Shown here one piece after another: positions 1 to 8,938 of a stretch of 64,000 nt of DNA. Source of the stretch: Streptomyces caeruleatus (GTDB lineage Bacteria > Actinomycetota > Actinomycetes > Streptomycetales > Streptomycetaceae); NCBI RefSeq assembly GCF_001514235.1, contig NZ_KQ948924.1, forward strand, positions 248,001 through 312,000, given 5' to 3'. The notes under the pieces are model-generated. The model had not been told where the DNA came from and did no database searches. It was given only the letters and a program-made list of their open reading frames with translations. The position numbers and the translations under genes are program-made. Numbering within the stretch: position 1 is the stretch's first letter; each line of letters begins with the position of its first letter.

Positions 1-410
1 CGAGGACCGCCGGGGCCTGGTCGAGGGTGATCGGCGTGACCTCGGGCAGGATTGCGTGGGCCGCCGAGAAGGCGAGGGTGTCACGCAGGTCGTGCGGGGA
101 GCCGGACGGGGACGCGGCCACGTGCAGACGGTTGAGGATCCTGGGCTGGGTGGGCAGCGTGAGCGGCTCGGAGCCGTAGCCGAGGAGCAGGAGCGTGCCG
201 TCGGGGGCGATGCCGCCCAGGTGGCGGTGGCCGCGGCGGTGGACGGGGCGGCGTTCAGCACCAGGCCGGCGCCGCCGTCCCAGGCCCTGAGGGCGTCTGC
301 CGGGTCGGACGCGTCGGTGGCGACGAACAGTTCGGCGCCCAGGGTCTTGGCCTGGTCCTCGCCGCGCCGGGAACGGCTCACGACGGCCGCCCGGGCGCCC
401 ATGCGGACGG
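1..410 (-). pseudogene. Alcohol dehydrogenase C-terminal remnant (runs off left edge)
   Basis: The reverse strand reads as the NAD-binding half of a zinc-type alcohol dehydrogenase. It begins at MGARAAVVSRS, continues through KTLGAELFV and a GLVLNAAPS stretch, and then, after a one-base shift near 210-215, through GGIAPDGTLLLLGYG and PRILNRLHVAASPSG. This is the usual Rossmann-fold pattern of cinnamyl-alcohol/AdhP-like enzymes. The GROES-like catalytic N-terminal half is missing: upstream sequence is a LysR gene, joined at about 401-411 in the same reading frame. The frameshift, the missing half and the fusion show a dead remnant. The C-terminal end lies beyond the window. Confidence 0.72.
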
Positions 411-985
411 GGTCGTCGGCCAGGGCTGCGAGCGACACTTCGGCGTCGCCGGCCCGAGGATGGGCGATCGGCAGGACCGCGGAGAGGTGCTCGGGGTACA
501 GGGGCAGCAGATCCAGCCCGGCGTCGTCGAGGGCGGCCGCACCAGCCCGACGTCGACGCTGCCGTCCAGGATGTCCCGCGCCTGGGTCCACCAGCTAAGA
601 CGGACCAGTTCGACGGTCACGTGGGGGTGCCGGGCGGAGAACGCGTTCAGCGCCAGGGTGACGTCGGTGCCCAGCATGAACCCGACGACCAGGGCGTCGT
701 TCCGGCGCTGATCCGACGGGCCCGGTCCTGGGCGGCCTCCGCGGCGGCGAGCAGGGCCTTGGCGTCGTGCAGGAACTGTTCGCCGGCCAAGGTGAGCGTG
801 ACGTCGCGAGTGCTGCGGGTGAAGAGCTCGACCCGCAGGTCGTGCTCCAGCTGCCGCACCTGCCGGGAGAGTGCGGGCTGGGTGACGTGCAGGGCGAGGG
901 CCGCCTGGCCGAAGTGCCGCCGCTCGGCCACGGCCACGAAGTAACGCACCTTGCGCAGATCCAGATCGATCGGCCTGTCGGGCAT
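401..985 (-). pseudogene. LysR-family regulator, frameshifted and fused to an ADH remnant
   Basis: ATG at 985 opens a classic LysR N-terminus: [19 protein letters not shown], then the winged helix-turn-helix with [16 protein letters not shown]. The effector domain follows only by changing frame twice, near 700 (to [14 protein letters not shown] and VDVGLVRPP) and near 525 (to LDDAGLDLLPLY and AVLPIAHPRAG). It stops at about 401-411, where alcohol dehydrogenase sequence takes over, so the last part of the ligand-binding domain is lost. The DNA-binding domain could still be made, but no intact regulator can. Two single-base lesions plus a gene junction make sequencing error alone an unlikely explanation. 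Confidence 0.75.
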
Positions 986-1292
986 GGCCGGTCCCGCCTT
1001 TTCGCCGACCGACTCGGCGTGCTGTGCCGCTGTCGGCGCAATGCACGCTATCCGACCTGGCCGGACGGGCCGCGACGGATCGTCGGCCGGGGTGTGGGCC
1101 GGGGTGTGGGCGACACGACTGCCGACCGTGTGCGCCGACAGGAGCCGTAAGGGGCCGGTGGCCACCCAGCCCCCGCGTCGGTGCGGGCGGGAGCAGCGCC
1201 TTCCCGGCCCGCCACTGCGCGCGGAGACCGGGGGAGCAACCCGCCGTACCGGCCCGGGAAGCGACTCACCGGGCCCGTACGGGCACCGCGCT
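986..1292. other. Intergenic region, no gene seen
   Basis: This 307-base space lies upstream of the LysR remnant and downstream of the c-di-GMP gene. I see no convincing coding sequence. It holds a short tandem repeat of a 12-mer (GGCCGGGGTGTG twice, about 1085-1108). A LysR autoregulatory site would be expected here but I cannot point to one. Confidence 0.5.
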
Positions 1293-3428
1293 TCAGCCCG
1301 TCGCGTCCACCAGCGCCAGCTCGTGCAGCCGGTCCGGCGGGCCCGGGCGGGCGTAGTACCAGCCCTGGGCCGTGTCGCAGCCCAGGATCCGCAGTTGCTC
1401 GGCCTGGGCTCCGGTCTCCACGCCCTCCACCGTGACCGTGAGGTCCAGGCCGTGGGCGAGCGAGACGATCCCCTCGACGATCTTGAGGTCGACGGGGTCG
1501 GCCGGGAACTGCTGCATGCTCTGCGTGAAGGAGCGGTCCAGCTTGAGGATGCTCACCGGCAGCCGGCGCAGGTTGGCGAGGTTGGAGTACCCGGTGCCGA
1601 AGTCGTCCAGGGCGATGTCGACGCCCATCTCGGCGAGGCGCCGCAGGGGCTTGAGCAGATCGTCGTCGGCGCCGATCAACGCCGACTCGGTGACCTCCAG
1701 GCAGAGGGCGTCGGGTGCCACGCCCGCGCGCTCCAGGATGTCCACCGTGTCCTGGACCAGCCCGGGGTGGGTGAGCTGGCAGGGCGAGAGGTTGACGTTG
1801 ATGCGCAGGGGTCCGGCGTCGTCGAGCCGTTCTCGCCACTCGCGCGCCTGACGTACCGACTGCTCCAGGACCCAGCGGCCGAGCGGCACGATGAGTCCCG
1901 TGTGCTCGGCGAGCGGGATGAACCGGTCCGGGCCGAGGATGCCGTGCTGCGGGTGCAGCCAGCGCACCAGGGCCTCCGCGCCGCGCACACTGCCGTCGCC
2001 GAGGTGCACCAGCGGCTGGTACTCGATGAAGAACTCGCCCCGCTCCAGGGCCATCGGCAGCGCCGTGGTCAGTCCGTGCCGGGTGATGGCGCGGGCGTCG
2101 GCCTCCTCGTCGGCGAGCTCGAAGCGGTTGCCGCCCGCGGACTTGGCCCGGTACATGGTGATGTCGGCGCTGCGCAGCACCTCCGCCGGGCTGCGTTCCC
2201 CGGCCGGGCCCTCGACGATGCCGATGCTGCCGCGCACGGTCAGCTCCCGGCCGTCGACGCTGATCGGGGCGATCAGCGCGTTCATGATGCGGGCGGCGAG
2301 CTCGTCGACCTCCTGTTCGGTGTCGGGGCCTGTGGTCAGCGCCACGAACTCGTCGCCGCCGAGCCGGGCGACCATCTCGCCGGGCGCGGTGGCGCAGGAC
2401 TGCAGCCGGTCGGCGACCTCGACGAGCAGCCGGTCGCCGGCGGCGTGGCCGAGGCTGTCGTTGACGGTCTTGAAGCCGTCCAGGTCGAGGTAGCACAGGC
2501 CGAACCGCTGGCCCACCCCGGCGCCCAGTGCCTTCTCCAGGCGCTCGAAGAAGAAGGTGCGGTTGGGCAGGCCGGTGAGCGCGTCGTGGGTGGCCTCGTA
2601 GCGCAGCCGCAGGTTGAGCAGCCGGCGCTCGGTGGTGTCCTCCATGAGGGCCAGCTGGTACTGCGGGTTGCCGTCGGGGTCACGCAGCAGGGAGACCGTG
2701 AGGTTGGTCCACAGGACCGTGCCGTCCGGGCGGGAGAACGCCTTCTCGACGTGGTAGTGCTCGCGTTCGCCGCGTACGAGTTCCTCGTAGAGCTTCCAGG
2801 TCTGCGGCGCGTCCTCGGGATGGGTCCACTGCATGACGTTGCGGCCGTGCATGGTCTGCTCGGAGACGCCGAACATCCGCAGCAGGGCGCCGTTGACCTG
2901 CAGGACGTTGCCCTCCAGGTCGGCGATGCCGATGCCTATGGCCGCGCCCTCGAAGACCGCGCGGAAGCGGGCCTCGGTGGCGTGCAGGGCCTGGGCGACC
3001 ACGCCCTGGGCCTTGAGGGCGGCCGCGGAGATCGCCTCCTGCTCGGCCAGTGTCCGCTCGCGCAGCGCCTGGGCGAACCCGGCGGCCATGGCGTGCTGGA
3101 GCCGCGCGGAGCGGGCCCGCTGGTCCTCCTGGTCGCCGTCGGTGCCGCAGTAGAGCACGAGGTAGGCGTCGACACAGTCCAGCGAGCGGCTGAGCGCCTC
3201 GGGGTCGGTGCAGTGCGCGGTGACGAGGGCGGCGCCGACCGCCTTGCCCTCGTTCGCGTCGAAGGTCCTGGACCTGAGCGCCTCGCTCAACCGCCGGGCC
3301 AGCGGGAGCAGTTGCTCCTCGAACTCCGGCCGGGTCGACGACGTCGAGGTGACCGGGAAGACCGCCCGGCTCCAGATCGTCGCGAACCGGCGCAGTCTGT
3401 CCTCCGGCCCGTCCGGCCCCGCGCTCAC
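1293..3428 (-). CDS. rmdA: PAS-GGDEF-EAL c-di-GMP turnover protein (RmdA-like)
   Basis: A 711-residue cytoplasmic protein that should make and break cyclic di-GMP. It has an N-terminal region of unknown function (1-150), a PAS/PAC sensor (about 153-268), a GGDEF cyclase domain with DALTGLPNR at 282-290 and an intact GGDEF at 357-361, and an EAL phosphodiesterase domain with EAL at 485-487, DDFGTGYSN at 608-616 and KLDRSF at 629-634. No RxxD inhibitory site precedes the GGDEF. Intact signatures in both domains suggest both activities. I chose the GTG at 3428 because it overlaps the stop of the upstream methyltransferase gene in a GTGA junction, implying translational coupling. Domain order and neighbours match S. 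coelicolor RmdA (SCO0928), a developmental regulator; the symbol rests on that resemblance. Confidence 0.85.
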   Translation of the reverse strand: MSAGPDGPEDRLRRFATIWSRAVFPVTSTSSTRPEFEEQLLPLARRLSEALRSRTFDANEGKAVGAALVTAHCTDPEALSRSLDCVDAYLVLYCGTDGDQEDQRARSARLQHAMAAGFAQALRERTLAEQEAISAAALKAQGVVAQALHATEARFRAVFEGAAIGIGIADLEGNVLQVNGALLRMFGVSEQTMHGRNVMQWTHPEDAPQTWKLYEELVRGEREHYHVEKAFSRPDGTVLWTNLTVSLLRDPDGNPQYQLALMEDTTERRLLNLRLRYEATHDALTGLPNRTFFFERLEKALGAGVGQRFGLCYLDLDGFKTVNDSLGHAAGDRLLVEVADRLQSCATAPGEMVARLGGDEFVALTTGPDTEQEVDELAARIMNALIAPISVDGRELTVRGSIGIVEGPAGERSPAEVLRSADITMYRAKSAGGNRFELADEEADARAITRHGLTTALPMALERGEFFIEYQPLVHLGDGSVRGAEALVRWLHPQHGILGPDRFIPLAEHTGLIVPLGRWVLEQSVRQAREWRERLDDAGPLRINVNLSPCQLTHPGLVQDTVDILERAGVAPDALCLEVTESALIGADDDLLKPLRRLAEMGVDIALDDFGTGYSNLANLRRLPVSILKLDRSFTQSMQQFPADPVDLKIVEGIVSLAHGLDLTVTVEGVETGAQAEQLRILGCDTAQGWYYARPGPPDRLHELALVDATG

Positions 3429-4237
3429 GCCGTACGCCCCACGCCGGCGAACCCGGAGAAGGCCCACGGATCCTCGTCCTCCGGTGCGGTGTCCGGCCGC
3501 CAGAGCGGCATCGGCACCAGTCCGGGTTCCACCATGTCGTACCCCTCGAAGAACCGCGCGATGGTGTCGCGCGAGCGCATGATCAGCGGGTTGCGAATGT
3601 CCTTGTATACGTCGACCGTGCCCTTGGCCCGCTCCTCGGGCAGCGGGATTCCCTCGTACGAGGCATGCGTGAGCACCAGCAGACTGCCGGGCGCGAGCGC
3701 GTCGCGCAGCTGGGCCACCACGTCGTACGGGTCGTCCTCGTCCTCCACGAAGTGCAGTATGGCAACGAGCAGCAGCGCCACCGGCCGGTTCAGGTCGATG
3801 AGGCGCTCCACCTCGGAACTGGCCAGGATCTCCTGCGGCTTGAGCAGGTCCGCGGCGACGACGCCCGCCCGGTCGTCGCCCTCCAGGACGGCCTGGCTGT
3901 GCGCGACGGCGACCGGGTCGTGGTCGACGTACACCACACGCGCGTCGGGGCTGGCCGCCTGGGCCACCTCGTGGACGTTGCCGAAGGTCGGGATGCCGGA
4001 GCCGATGTCCAGGAACTGGGTGATGCCCTCGTCGAGCGCGAAGCGCACCGCGCGGCGCATGAACGCCCGGTTCGCCTGCATGATCTTGGGGAGTCCCGGC
4101 ATGAACTCCATGGCCTTGCGGCCGGCTTCCCGGTCGACCTCGAAGTTGTGCGAACCGCCCAGGTAGTAGTCGTAGATCCGCGAGACACTGGGCACCGAGA
4201 TGTCGATGCTCCGAGGGGCCCAGGCGGGACGCTCCAT
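3425..4237 (-). CDS. SAM-dependent methyltransferase, DUF574/Methyltransf_19 type
   Basis: A 270-residue soluble protein of the actinobacterial DUF574 family. The N-terminus has the family marker SRIYDYYLGGSHNFEVDREA, followed by FLDIGSGIPTFGNVHE as the SAM-binding motif, VVYVDHDPVAV, and LLLVAILHFVEDEDDPYDVV. The substrate is unknown for the family. Two ATGs are possible, at 4249 and 4237. I prefer 4237 because GGAGAG lies four bases before it and nothing similar precedes the first. The stop overlaps the start of the c-di-GMP gene by four bases, so the two proteins are probably made together; whether the methyltransferase acts in signalling is unknown. Confidence 0.85.
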   Translation of the reverse strand: MERPAWAPRSIDISVPSVSRIYDYYLGGSHNFEVDREAGRKAMEFMPGLPKIMQANRAFMRRAVRFALDEGITQFLDIGSGIPTFGNVHEVAQAASPDARVVYVDHDPVAVAHSQAVLEGDDRAGVVAADLLKPQEILASSEVERLIDLNRPVALLLVAILHFVEDEDDPYDVVAQLRDALAPGSLLVLTHASYEGIPLPEERAKGTVDVYKDIRNPLIMRSRDTIARFFEGYDMVEPGLVPMPLWRPDTAPEDEDPWAFSGFAGVGRTA

Positions 4238-4413
4238 CTGTCTCTCCATGGCGTAGGCGATCCGGTGTTCGAGCTGAGGCTACTGATCGCCTGCCAAAGG
4301 AGCGAGCGGAAACGGAAATTGACCATCCGTTCCCGGTCACTGCCTGTGGCACGTGCCGCACGGACGCCCCACGCACTCTTCACGAAAGCATGCGAAGCAT
4401 TCCACAGAGTCGC

Positions 4414-4449
4414 GAACCATGGTGAAAGAGCGCGGAGAACCGCGGTGAA
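4414..4449. promoter_or_regulatory. Paired GAACC-NN-GGTGAA dyads
   Basis: GAACCATGGTGAA (4414-4426) and GAACCGCGGTGAA (4437-4449) share the same outer bases, have perfect 8-bp palindromic cores (ACCATGGT and ACCGCGGT), and start 23 bp apart. They lie about 180-210 bp upstream of the methyltransferase-rmdA pair and could bind a dimeric regulator. The binding protein is unknown. Confidence 0.35.
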
Positions 4450-4460
4450 CCACGGCAAAC

Positions 4461-4500
4461 CGGTCCGCCCCCCGCGCGTTGAGCCGCGGGGGGCGGACCG
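4461..4500 (-). terminator. Strong hairpin downstream of the lipoprotein gene
   Basis: A perfect 16-bp inverted repeat (arms 4461-4476 and 4485-4500, starting CGGTCCGCC) with an 8-base loop. There is no T-run, as is common in Streptomyces. It sits about 110 bases past the stop of the leftward lipoprotein gene. Confidence 0.65.
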
Positions 4501-4612
4501 GTGGGTCGGCGCGCCGGCCGTTCGTCCGGCACTCTCGCTGTCCTCGTCCCTCCCTCCGCGGTCCGTGCGTTGTTCGACTGGTGAGGCGATCAACCCTGGG
4601 GAGGTGTGATCT

Positions 4613-5605
4613 CTACTGTTCCGACGCGCCGACCGGCTTGCCGTCGGGACGGATGGCGAACCAAGTGCCGCCGACGCCCTGACCGTTGGTGTCGCCGGGC
4701 TTCTTGTCACCGGCGAAGGTGTAGATCGGCACACAGTCGATGGTCTGCTGCTTGATCCCGTCGGGCCGGTCGAAGACCACGTAGCCCTGGCCCCTGGGGC
4801 CGGACCCCTTCAGGTCGATGCCCTTGGTGTCCGCGGCGTCGACCGGCGCGATGACCGGCCACTTCTCCAGGCAGTCGCCGGTGCACGCCGTCTTCATCGG
4901 CCAGGGCGAGTCCTTCATGAAGCGGTAGACCGTGTGGCCGTTCTTGTCGACGACGATCTCGCCGAGCTTGGCGTCCTCGCGGGTGGACAGACCGGGCAGG
5001 TCGCCCGCCTCGGCTCCGCCCTCCGCCCCGCCCTGCGCCTTCTTGCCGTCGGGGGCGAGGGCGTACCAAGTGCCGCCGACACCCTGGCCGTTGACGTCGC
5101 CGGCGTTGACGTCCTTCACATAGCGGTACGCCGGCCAGCCGTCGACCGTGAGCTGCTTGGTGCCGTCGGAGCGGGTGACCGAGCCGAGCAGCGCCTTGTC
5201 GATGCCGGCTCCGGCCGTGGCGTCGTCCGCGGGGACCGGCGGCCACTTCTTGGCGCAGTCGCCGTCGCAGGCCGACTTCGGCGGCTCCACGGTGTCCTTG
5301 TCGAAGCGGTAGAGCGTCAGACCGGCGCTGTCGGTCAGTACCTTGCCGAGTTCCTGGTTGGTGGAGACGGACAGTTCACCGGCCGAGCTCGACTGCGTGG
5401 CGGCCTCCTGGCCCGCCGCGCCGGCGTCGTAACCGGATCCGTTGCCCAGGCCGGTGCCGGCGGTTCCGTAGTCCCCGGCCGCGGCCGTGGCACCCACGTT
5501 CTGGCTGCTCGCCGGCGGGGCGGTCTCCGAGCCGCATGCCGTCGTCAGCGCCGCCACCGCCACGGCGCTCACCACGAGCGAGGCGCTCCGCCACGAGGTC
5601 TTCAT
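4613..5605 (-). CDS. SCO0930-family lipoprotein with tandem repeat domains
   Basis: A 330-residue predicted lipoprotein. MKTSWRSASLVVSAVAVAA and a hydrophobic segment lead to Cys in LTTACGSE, an imperfect lipobox. A low-complexity Gly/Ala/Ser linker follows. Two or more copies of the secreted-repeat (Lipoprotein_15-like) module come next, recognisable as GLTLYRFDKD / HTVYRFMKD, CDGDCAKKWPPV / CTGDCLEKWPVI, and GQGVGGTWYALAPDGK / GQGVGGTWFAIRPDGK. The paired Cys residues in each repeat suggest disulfides or metal contact. The start at 5605 is set by GGGGAG six bases upstream; the longer reading frame to 5659 lacks this. Function is unknown; location next to an rmdA-like gene matches S. coelicolor SCO0930 as I remember it. 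Confidence 0.85.
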   Translation of the reverse strand: MKTSWRSASLVVSAVAVAALTTACGSETAPPASSQNVGATAAAGDYGTAGTGLGNGSGYDAGAAGQEAATQSSSAGELSVSTNQELGKVLTDSAGLTLYRFDKDTVEPPKSACDGDCAKKWPPVPADDATAGAGIDKALLGSVTRSDGTKQLTVDGWPAYRYVKDVNAGDVNGQGVGGTWYALAPDGKKAQGGAEGGAEAGDLPGLSTREDAKLGEIVVDKNGHTVYRFMKDSPWPMKTACTGDCLEKWPVIAPVDAADTKGIDLKGSGPRGQGYVVFDRPDGIKQQTIDCVPIYTFAGDKKPGDTNGQGVGGTWFAIRPDGKPVGASEQ

Positions 5606-5922
5606 CGTCAACTCCCCATACTCACACGGGTGTTGCAGCGCCCTGCTGCGCCGCCGCACGACAAGAGGTACGCACGAGAGCCATGCTCGTGTTCAACCGG
5701 CGCACGAATTTCTTTCCGGAACCTGTGACACCGCCCGCGTCGCACCTGTGAATCCCGCGCCCCACCCGCACCGGCCGCCGCACCGTCTCGCACCCCCGTA
5801 CGCCTCGGCGGTTACGCGTCCGCCCCCTGATCAAACCTTTCGTGGGTCATCCGTCGCCCGTTCGGGGCAATCCCCTCACTCTCCGGCGTTTGAAAGCGCG
5901 CACTGGGCTCAGGATCTTCGTC
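5606..5922. other. Divergent intergenic region
   Basis: This 317-base region separates the leftward lipoprotein gene and the rightward Pro-rich gene and must hold both promoters. A small inverted repeat (CACGAG at 5673-5678, CTCGTG at 5686-5691) is visible upstream of the lipoprotein start. No small gene is convincing. Confidence 0.5.
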
Positions 5923-6528
5923 GTGCATGGACTCGAACCGACCCAATCCACCCTGACCACAAGGGTGTTGACGGTGCTGACGCTGACCTGGCTCCTGGTG
6001 TCGGCACCGGCCGCCGTGGCGGAGGCCACGGTCTGCGCGTACGCCGACACCGGACCGGACGGCGCGAGGGCGGTCGCGGTCGCCGGGAGCCTCACCTGGC
6101 CCACTCCCCCGCACTGCCCGACGCCGACCCCGAGCCCGACCCCGAGCCCCACTCCGACGCCCACGCCCACGCCGAAGCCGTCGCCCTCACCGGATCCCAC
6201 ACCGACGCCGACTCCGAAGCCCACGCCCACCCCTAAACCCGAGCCGCCGCCTCCCCCGCCGCCCCCACCGCCGACGCCCCAGGCGCCCCCGGCTCCTCGC
6301 CCCGCGCCACCCCGTCCGCGGCCGACACCGCCCGCGCCCACCCCGACGCCCACTCCGAAGCCGTCGGCCAAGCCCACCCCGAGTCCGTCCGCGACCCCGG
6401 TGCACTACCCGCCCTACCGCGCCGGTCAGCACCGGCGGCCGGCGCGTGACGCCCCGTCGCCCCTCACCTTCGTCCTGCTCATCGCGGCGCCCGCCATCGC
6501 CGCCGTGGCCGCGCTGCGGCCGCGCTGA
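5923..6528 (+). CDS. Secreted Thr/Pro-rich cell-wall-spanning protein
   Basis: A 201-residue protein with a signal peptide ([23 protein letters not shown]), a short mature head with two Cys, then a long Pro-Thr-rich rod (genome 6118-6400) of [13 protein letters not shown] and poly-Pro units, and a C-terminal hydrophobic helix ending in LRPR. This is the build of proteins that span the Streptomyces cell wall and stay anchored by a tail helix. The GTG at 5923, preceded by AGGA, places the signal peptide properly; an in-frame ATG at 5842 would add a charged, unhelpful leader. The next gene starts 24 bases downstream, probably in the same operon. No enzymatic function is expected. Confidence 0.7.
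   Translation: MHGLEPTQSTLTTRVLTVLTLTWLLVSAPAAVAEATVCAYADTGPDGARAVAVAGSLTWPTPPHCPTPTPSPTPSPTPTPTPTPKPSPSPDPTPTPTPKPTPTPKPEPPPPPPPPPPTPQAPPAPRPAPPRPRPTPPAPTPTPTPKPSAKPTPSPSATPVHYPPYRAGQHRRPARDAPSPLTFVLLIAAPAIAAVAALRPR
6118..6400 (+). repeat. Degenerate CCGACNCC repeat encoding a Pro-Thr rod
   Basis: Imperfect short tandem units (variants of CCGACGCC, CCCACGCC and CCGAGC) encode the Pro-Thr rod of the surface protein. Length is likely to vary between strains through slippage. Confidence 0.7.
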
Positions 6529-6552
6529 CCCCGCTGAACCTGGAGGCTTCTC

Positions 6553-7317
6553 TTGCCGGAATGGCTTGTTCTCACCCTCGCGATGCTGGCCGCCTGTTCC
6601 GTGGTGGTCATCATCACCCTCCTGCGGCACCGCACGGCCCCCGAGGACGAGGATCCCTCCGAGACCCCGGACGTCATCGAGTACATGACGATGTGGATCG
6701 GCGTGGTGTACGCCATCGTCCTGGGCCTGGCCATCGCCGGCGTATGGGAGGGCCGCAGTGCCGCCCAGGACCACGTCCAGGCCGAGGCAGTGGCGCTGCA
6801 CGAGGTCTCGGAGCGGGTCCGGGTCTATCCCGCCGACATCCGCGACCGTATTCGGGCGGATGTCAACGCCTATGTCGGACACGTCGTCAACACCGAGTGG
6901 AAGACGATGGCGGACGACGGTCGTATGACCGAGCGCGGCACCGAGCTTCTCCAGCGTGTCCGGGAGGACGTCACCGACTACCAGCCGAAGACGGACTTCG
7001 AGGCGCAGGCCTACCAGCCGCTGCTGGACCAGGTGACCGCCGCCGACCAGGCGCGCAACGCCCGGGCGAACTCGACCGGGGAGACCATGCCGGGCGTGGT
7101 GTGGTTCGGGCTCATCGCGGGCGGCGTCGTCACCATCGGGATGATCTTCGCCCTCCAGATCCGGCGCACACCCCGTGAGCTGGTCCTGGCCGGGCTGTTC
7201 TCCGCGCTGATCGCCTTCCTGCTGTTCCTCATCTGGGACTTCGACGCGCCCTACAGCCGGGGCGTCACGGCGTCCGCCGAACCGTTCCTGGAACTCTTCC
7301 CGCAGATCAAGGGCTGA
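6553..7317 (+). CDS. DUF4239-type (bestrophin-like) membrane protein
   Basis: A 254-residue integral membrane protein: one helix at the N-terminus (WLVLTLAMLAACSVVVIITLL), a second at about 50-68 (WIGVVYAIVLGLAIAGVW), a cytoplasmic or periplasmic helical loop rich in charged residues, and two C-terminal helices (VWFGLIAGGVVTIGMIFAL and ELVLAGLFSALIAFLLFLIW). This 2+2 layout fits the DUF4239 family, distantly related to bestrophin-type channels; transported ions are unknown. The start is TTG at 6553, chosen because GGAGG sits six bases before it. It lies 24 bases after the Pro-rich gene and is followed by a strong terminator. Confidence 0.8.
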   Translation: MPEWLVLTLAMLAACSVVVIITLLRHRTAPEDEDPSETPDVIEYMTMWIGVVYAIVLGLAIAGVWEGRSAAQDHVQAEAVALHEVSERVRVYPADIRDRIRADVNAYVGHVVNTEWKTMADDGRMTERGTELLQRVREDVTDYQPKTDFEAQAYQPLLDQVTAADQARNARANSTGETMPGVVWFGLIAGGVVTIGMIFALQIRRTPRELVLAGLFSALIAFLLFLIWDFDAPYSRGVTASAEPFLELFPQIKG

Positions 7318-7323
7318 CCGGCC

Positions 7324-7381
7324 GTCAACCGTGTGGGCCACCCCGGGGGACACCGTCCCCTGAGCGGCCCACACGGTTGAC
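7324..7381 (+). terminator. Long hairpin terminator
   Basis: Perfect 16-bp arms GTCAACCGTGTGGGCC (7324-7339) and GGCCCACACGGTTGAC (7366-7381), with a second internal stem (GGGGAC/GTCCCC) in the loop, start six bases after the stop of the DUF4239 gene. Confidence 0.85.
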
Positions 7382-7505
7382 CCATTCGTACGACAGCAAT
7401 CGCGCAGGTGGACGCACCTTCCTAGCGTTTCGTTCATCGAGGTGCATTTCCGTCGCAAGCGGAAGAGGTCCGCGGCTGCTCCTCGGGGAACCCGGAGGAA
7501 CCACC

Positions 7506-8015
7506 ATGCGCGCGATACGCGTCACTTCGGCGGCACTGCTGGGTGCCGCCGCCCTCGCCCTGACCGCCCCGGCCGCCCGGGCGTACGAGGACGACTCGGG
7601 TTTCTGGGCCAGGGTTCTGCCCGCCACCGTCGCGCCCGGCGGCCGGGTCACGCTGCACGCGAGCGGCTGCGAGCAGAGCGTGACCGTGGCGTCGGCGGTC
7701 TTCGACACGGTCACCATTCCCCGGGGGCGTACGACGGCCAGGGCCACGGTCGACCGGGATGCCAGGCCCGGTGGCGTGTACGAGGTGTCGTTCTACTGCG
7801 GCACGTTCTGGCAGAGCGTCGACCTCACGATCGCCGGCGGCCGGCCCGCCCCGGTGCGGCCCGATCATCCGCACAAGGGCGTGCACGCGGGCGGGGGCGG
7901 CAGTTTCGCCGGGCTGAACCTCAAGGAGCTCGCTCTGGGCGCCGCGCTCGTCACGGGCGCGCTGGGGACGGCGTACCACCTCTCCCGGCGCCGCACGGAC
8001 GAGGACGGTGCCTGA
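7506..8015 (+). CDS. Small exported surface protein with C-terminal anchor helix
   Basis: A 169-residue protein with a signal peptide (MRAIRVTSAALLGAAALALTAPAARA), a beta-rich Ig-like mature domain with two Cys (ASGCEQS and SFYCGTF), a Gly/His linker, a hydrophobic helix (LALGAALVTGALGTAYHL) and a basic RRRTDEDGA tail. The tail layout resembles a cell-wall sorting signal but lacks an LPXTG box. The ATG at 7506 is preceded by GGAGGAA. It faces a related gene at 8161-8655 across a shared terminator and lies near the class F sortase gene, so it may be a sortase substrate or partner. The precise function is unknown. Confidence 0.75.
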   Translation: MRAIRVTSAALLGAAALALTAPAARAYEDDSGFWARVLPATVAPGGRVTLHASGCEQSVTVASAVFDTVTIPRGRTTARATVDRDARPGGVYEVSFYCGTFWQSVDLTIAGGRPAPVRPDHPHKGVHAGGGGSFAGLNLKELALGAALVTGALGTAYHLSRRRTDEDGA

Positions 8016-8052
8016 CACCGCCGCCCCGTCCGACCTCTCCCGTCTTTGCTCA

Positions 8053-8095
8053 GGCCTTCGCCCCGGTTCCCCATGAGGGGGCCGGGGCGAAGGCC
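8053..8095. terminator. Bidirectional terminator between convergent genes
   Basis: Perfect 14-bp arms GGCCTTCGCCCCGG (8053-8066) and CCGGGGCGAAGGCC (8082-8095) lie between two convergent genes and can serve both. Confidence 0.85.
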
Positions 8096-8160
8096 GGTCC
8101 GCGTGCGATGGGTCTGCGACGGGGCTGTCCGCGGCGGGTCCGCCTGCGACGGGCGGCGCG

Positions 8161-8655
8161 TCAGGCCCGCTTCTCCGCGCGGCGGCGCATCCAGAACACC
8201 CCGCCACCGACGATGGCGATGCCGATGAGCCCGCCTCCGATGGCCATGTCGGTCGGGGTCGCCCCGGTGGAGCTGCTGCCGCCGAGACCGCCCTGGACGC
8301 CGCCGATGACGGTGAAGGCGGCCGGGTTGGTCAGACTCCTGGAGTCGCAGACGACCGTGATGCTGTGGGAGCCCGGCCGCGCGTTCCTGTTGACCGTCGC
8401 GGTGCCCCGCGCCGTGTTGCTGCCCTGGACGGGGCTCAGGCGGGTGGGCCGGAAGGCGTCCGAGCTGGCGGTGCCGCCCCGCGGGCAGTTGTCGACGGTG
8501 ATGGTGAGCTGGCCGCCGCGGGCGATGACGCTGGGCAGAGCGACGATGTTGCTCGGGCCGACGGGCATGCCGTCGCGGGCGACGGCCGCGGGGGCGGCGA
8601 GGCTGAGAGCGGCTACCGCGGTGGCAGCGGCCGCCATGGCACGTGTTGTACGCAT
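8161..8655 (-). CDS. Small exported surface protein, paralogue of the 7506 gene product
   Basis: A 164-residue protein with signal peptide (ending AAPAAVARDG), an Ig-like domain sharing with its neighbour the layout GGxxTxxxxxC...ARGTATVNRNARPGSHSITVVC, a Gly-rich linker, and the tail SSSTGATPTDMAIGGGLIG then a hydrophobic helix and RRRAEKRA. The STGATPTD motif before the helix sits where an LPXTG box would be. The two genes converge on a common terminator and look like a diverged duplication. Function unknown; a cell-wall attached protein handled by the nearby sortase is my inference. Confidence 0.75.
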   Translation of the reverse strand: MRTTRAMAAAATAVAALSLAAPAAVARDGMPVGPSNIVALPSVIARGGQLTITVDNCPRGGTASSDAFRPTRLSPVQGSNTARGTATVNRNARPGSHSITVVCDSRSLTNPAAFTVIGGVQGGLGGSSSTGATPTDMAIGGGLIGIAIVGGGVFWMRRRAEKRA

Positions 8656-8938
8656 GTGATCCTCCGCGGAAGACGCCCCGGGAACCGTCCCCGGTCGATC
8701 GGCGAGAAGCGCCTCCCAGAAAGACCCTCAGATGCCGTGCGCGAGGCCGCATTTCGGCAATGGTCCGTCCTGGTGAGAGGACACGCCGACCGATCACCCC
8801 ACAATCGGAATTGCCGCAGGTCACGGACCGTCAGAATTTTCCTGCCGGTGGCAACTCGGATGGCGCACCGAAAGCGGGGGGCCACCCGTTCGTATCTGTG
8901 CCGTCGCCGGTTGCGCGTGCGGGACTTAGCGTTCACGT

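Larger units (their letters stand above)
4250..4612. other. Intergenic region with dyads and a terminator
   Basis: This 363-base space holds no convincing gene. Going rightwards, it has a relatively AT-rich stretch (about 4290-4400) that should carry the leftward promoter of the methyltransferase-rmdA pair, two small palindromes (4414-4449), and a strong GC-rich hairpin (4461-4500) downstream of the lipoprotein gene. Confidence 0.55.

Noticed and set aside
986..1292. The 12-mer tandem repeat near 1085-1108 as a regulatory site
   Set aside because: Only two GC-rich copies without dyad symmetry; no link to LysR-type T-N11-A sites.
951..4166. A 1071-codon plus-strand frame
   Set aside because: It is the antisense of the GGDEF-EAL and methyltransferase genes, which have clear domain motifs. 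Its translation is low-complexity and matches no family I know.
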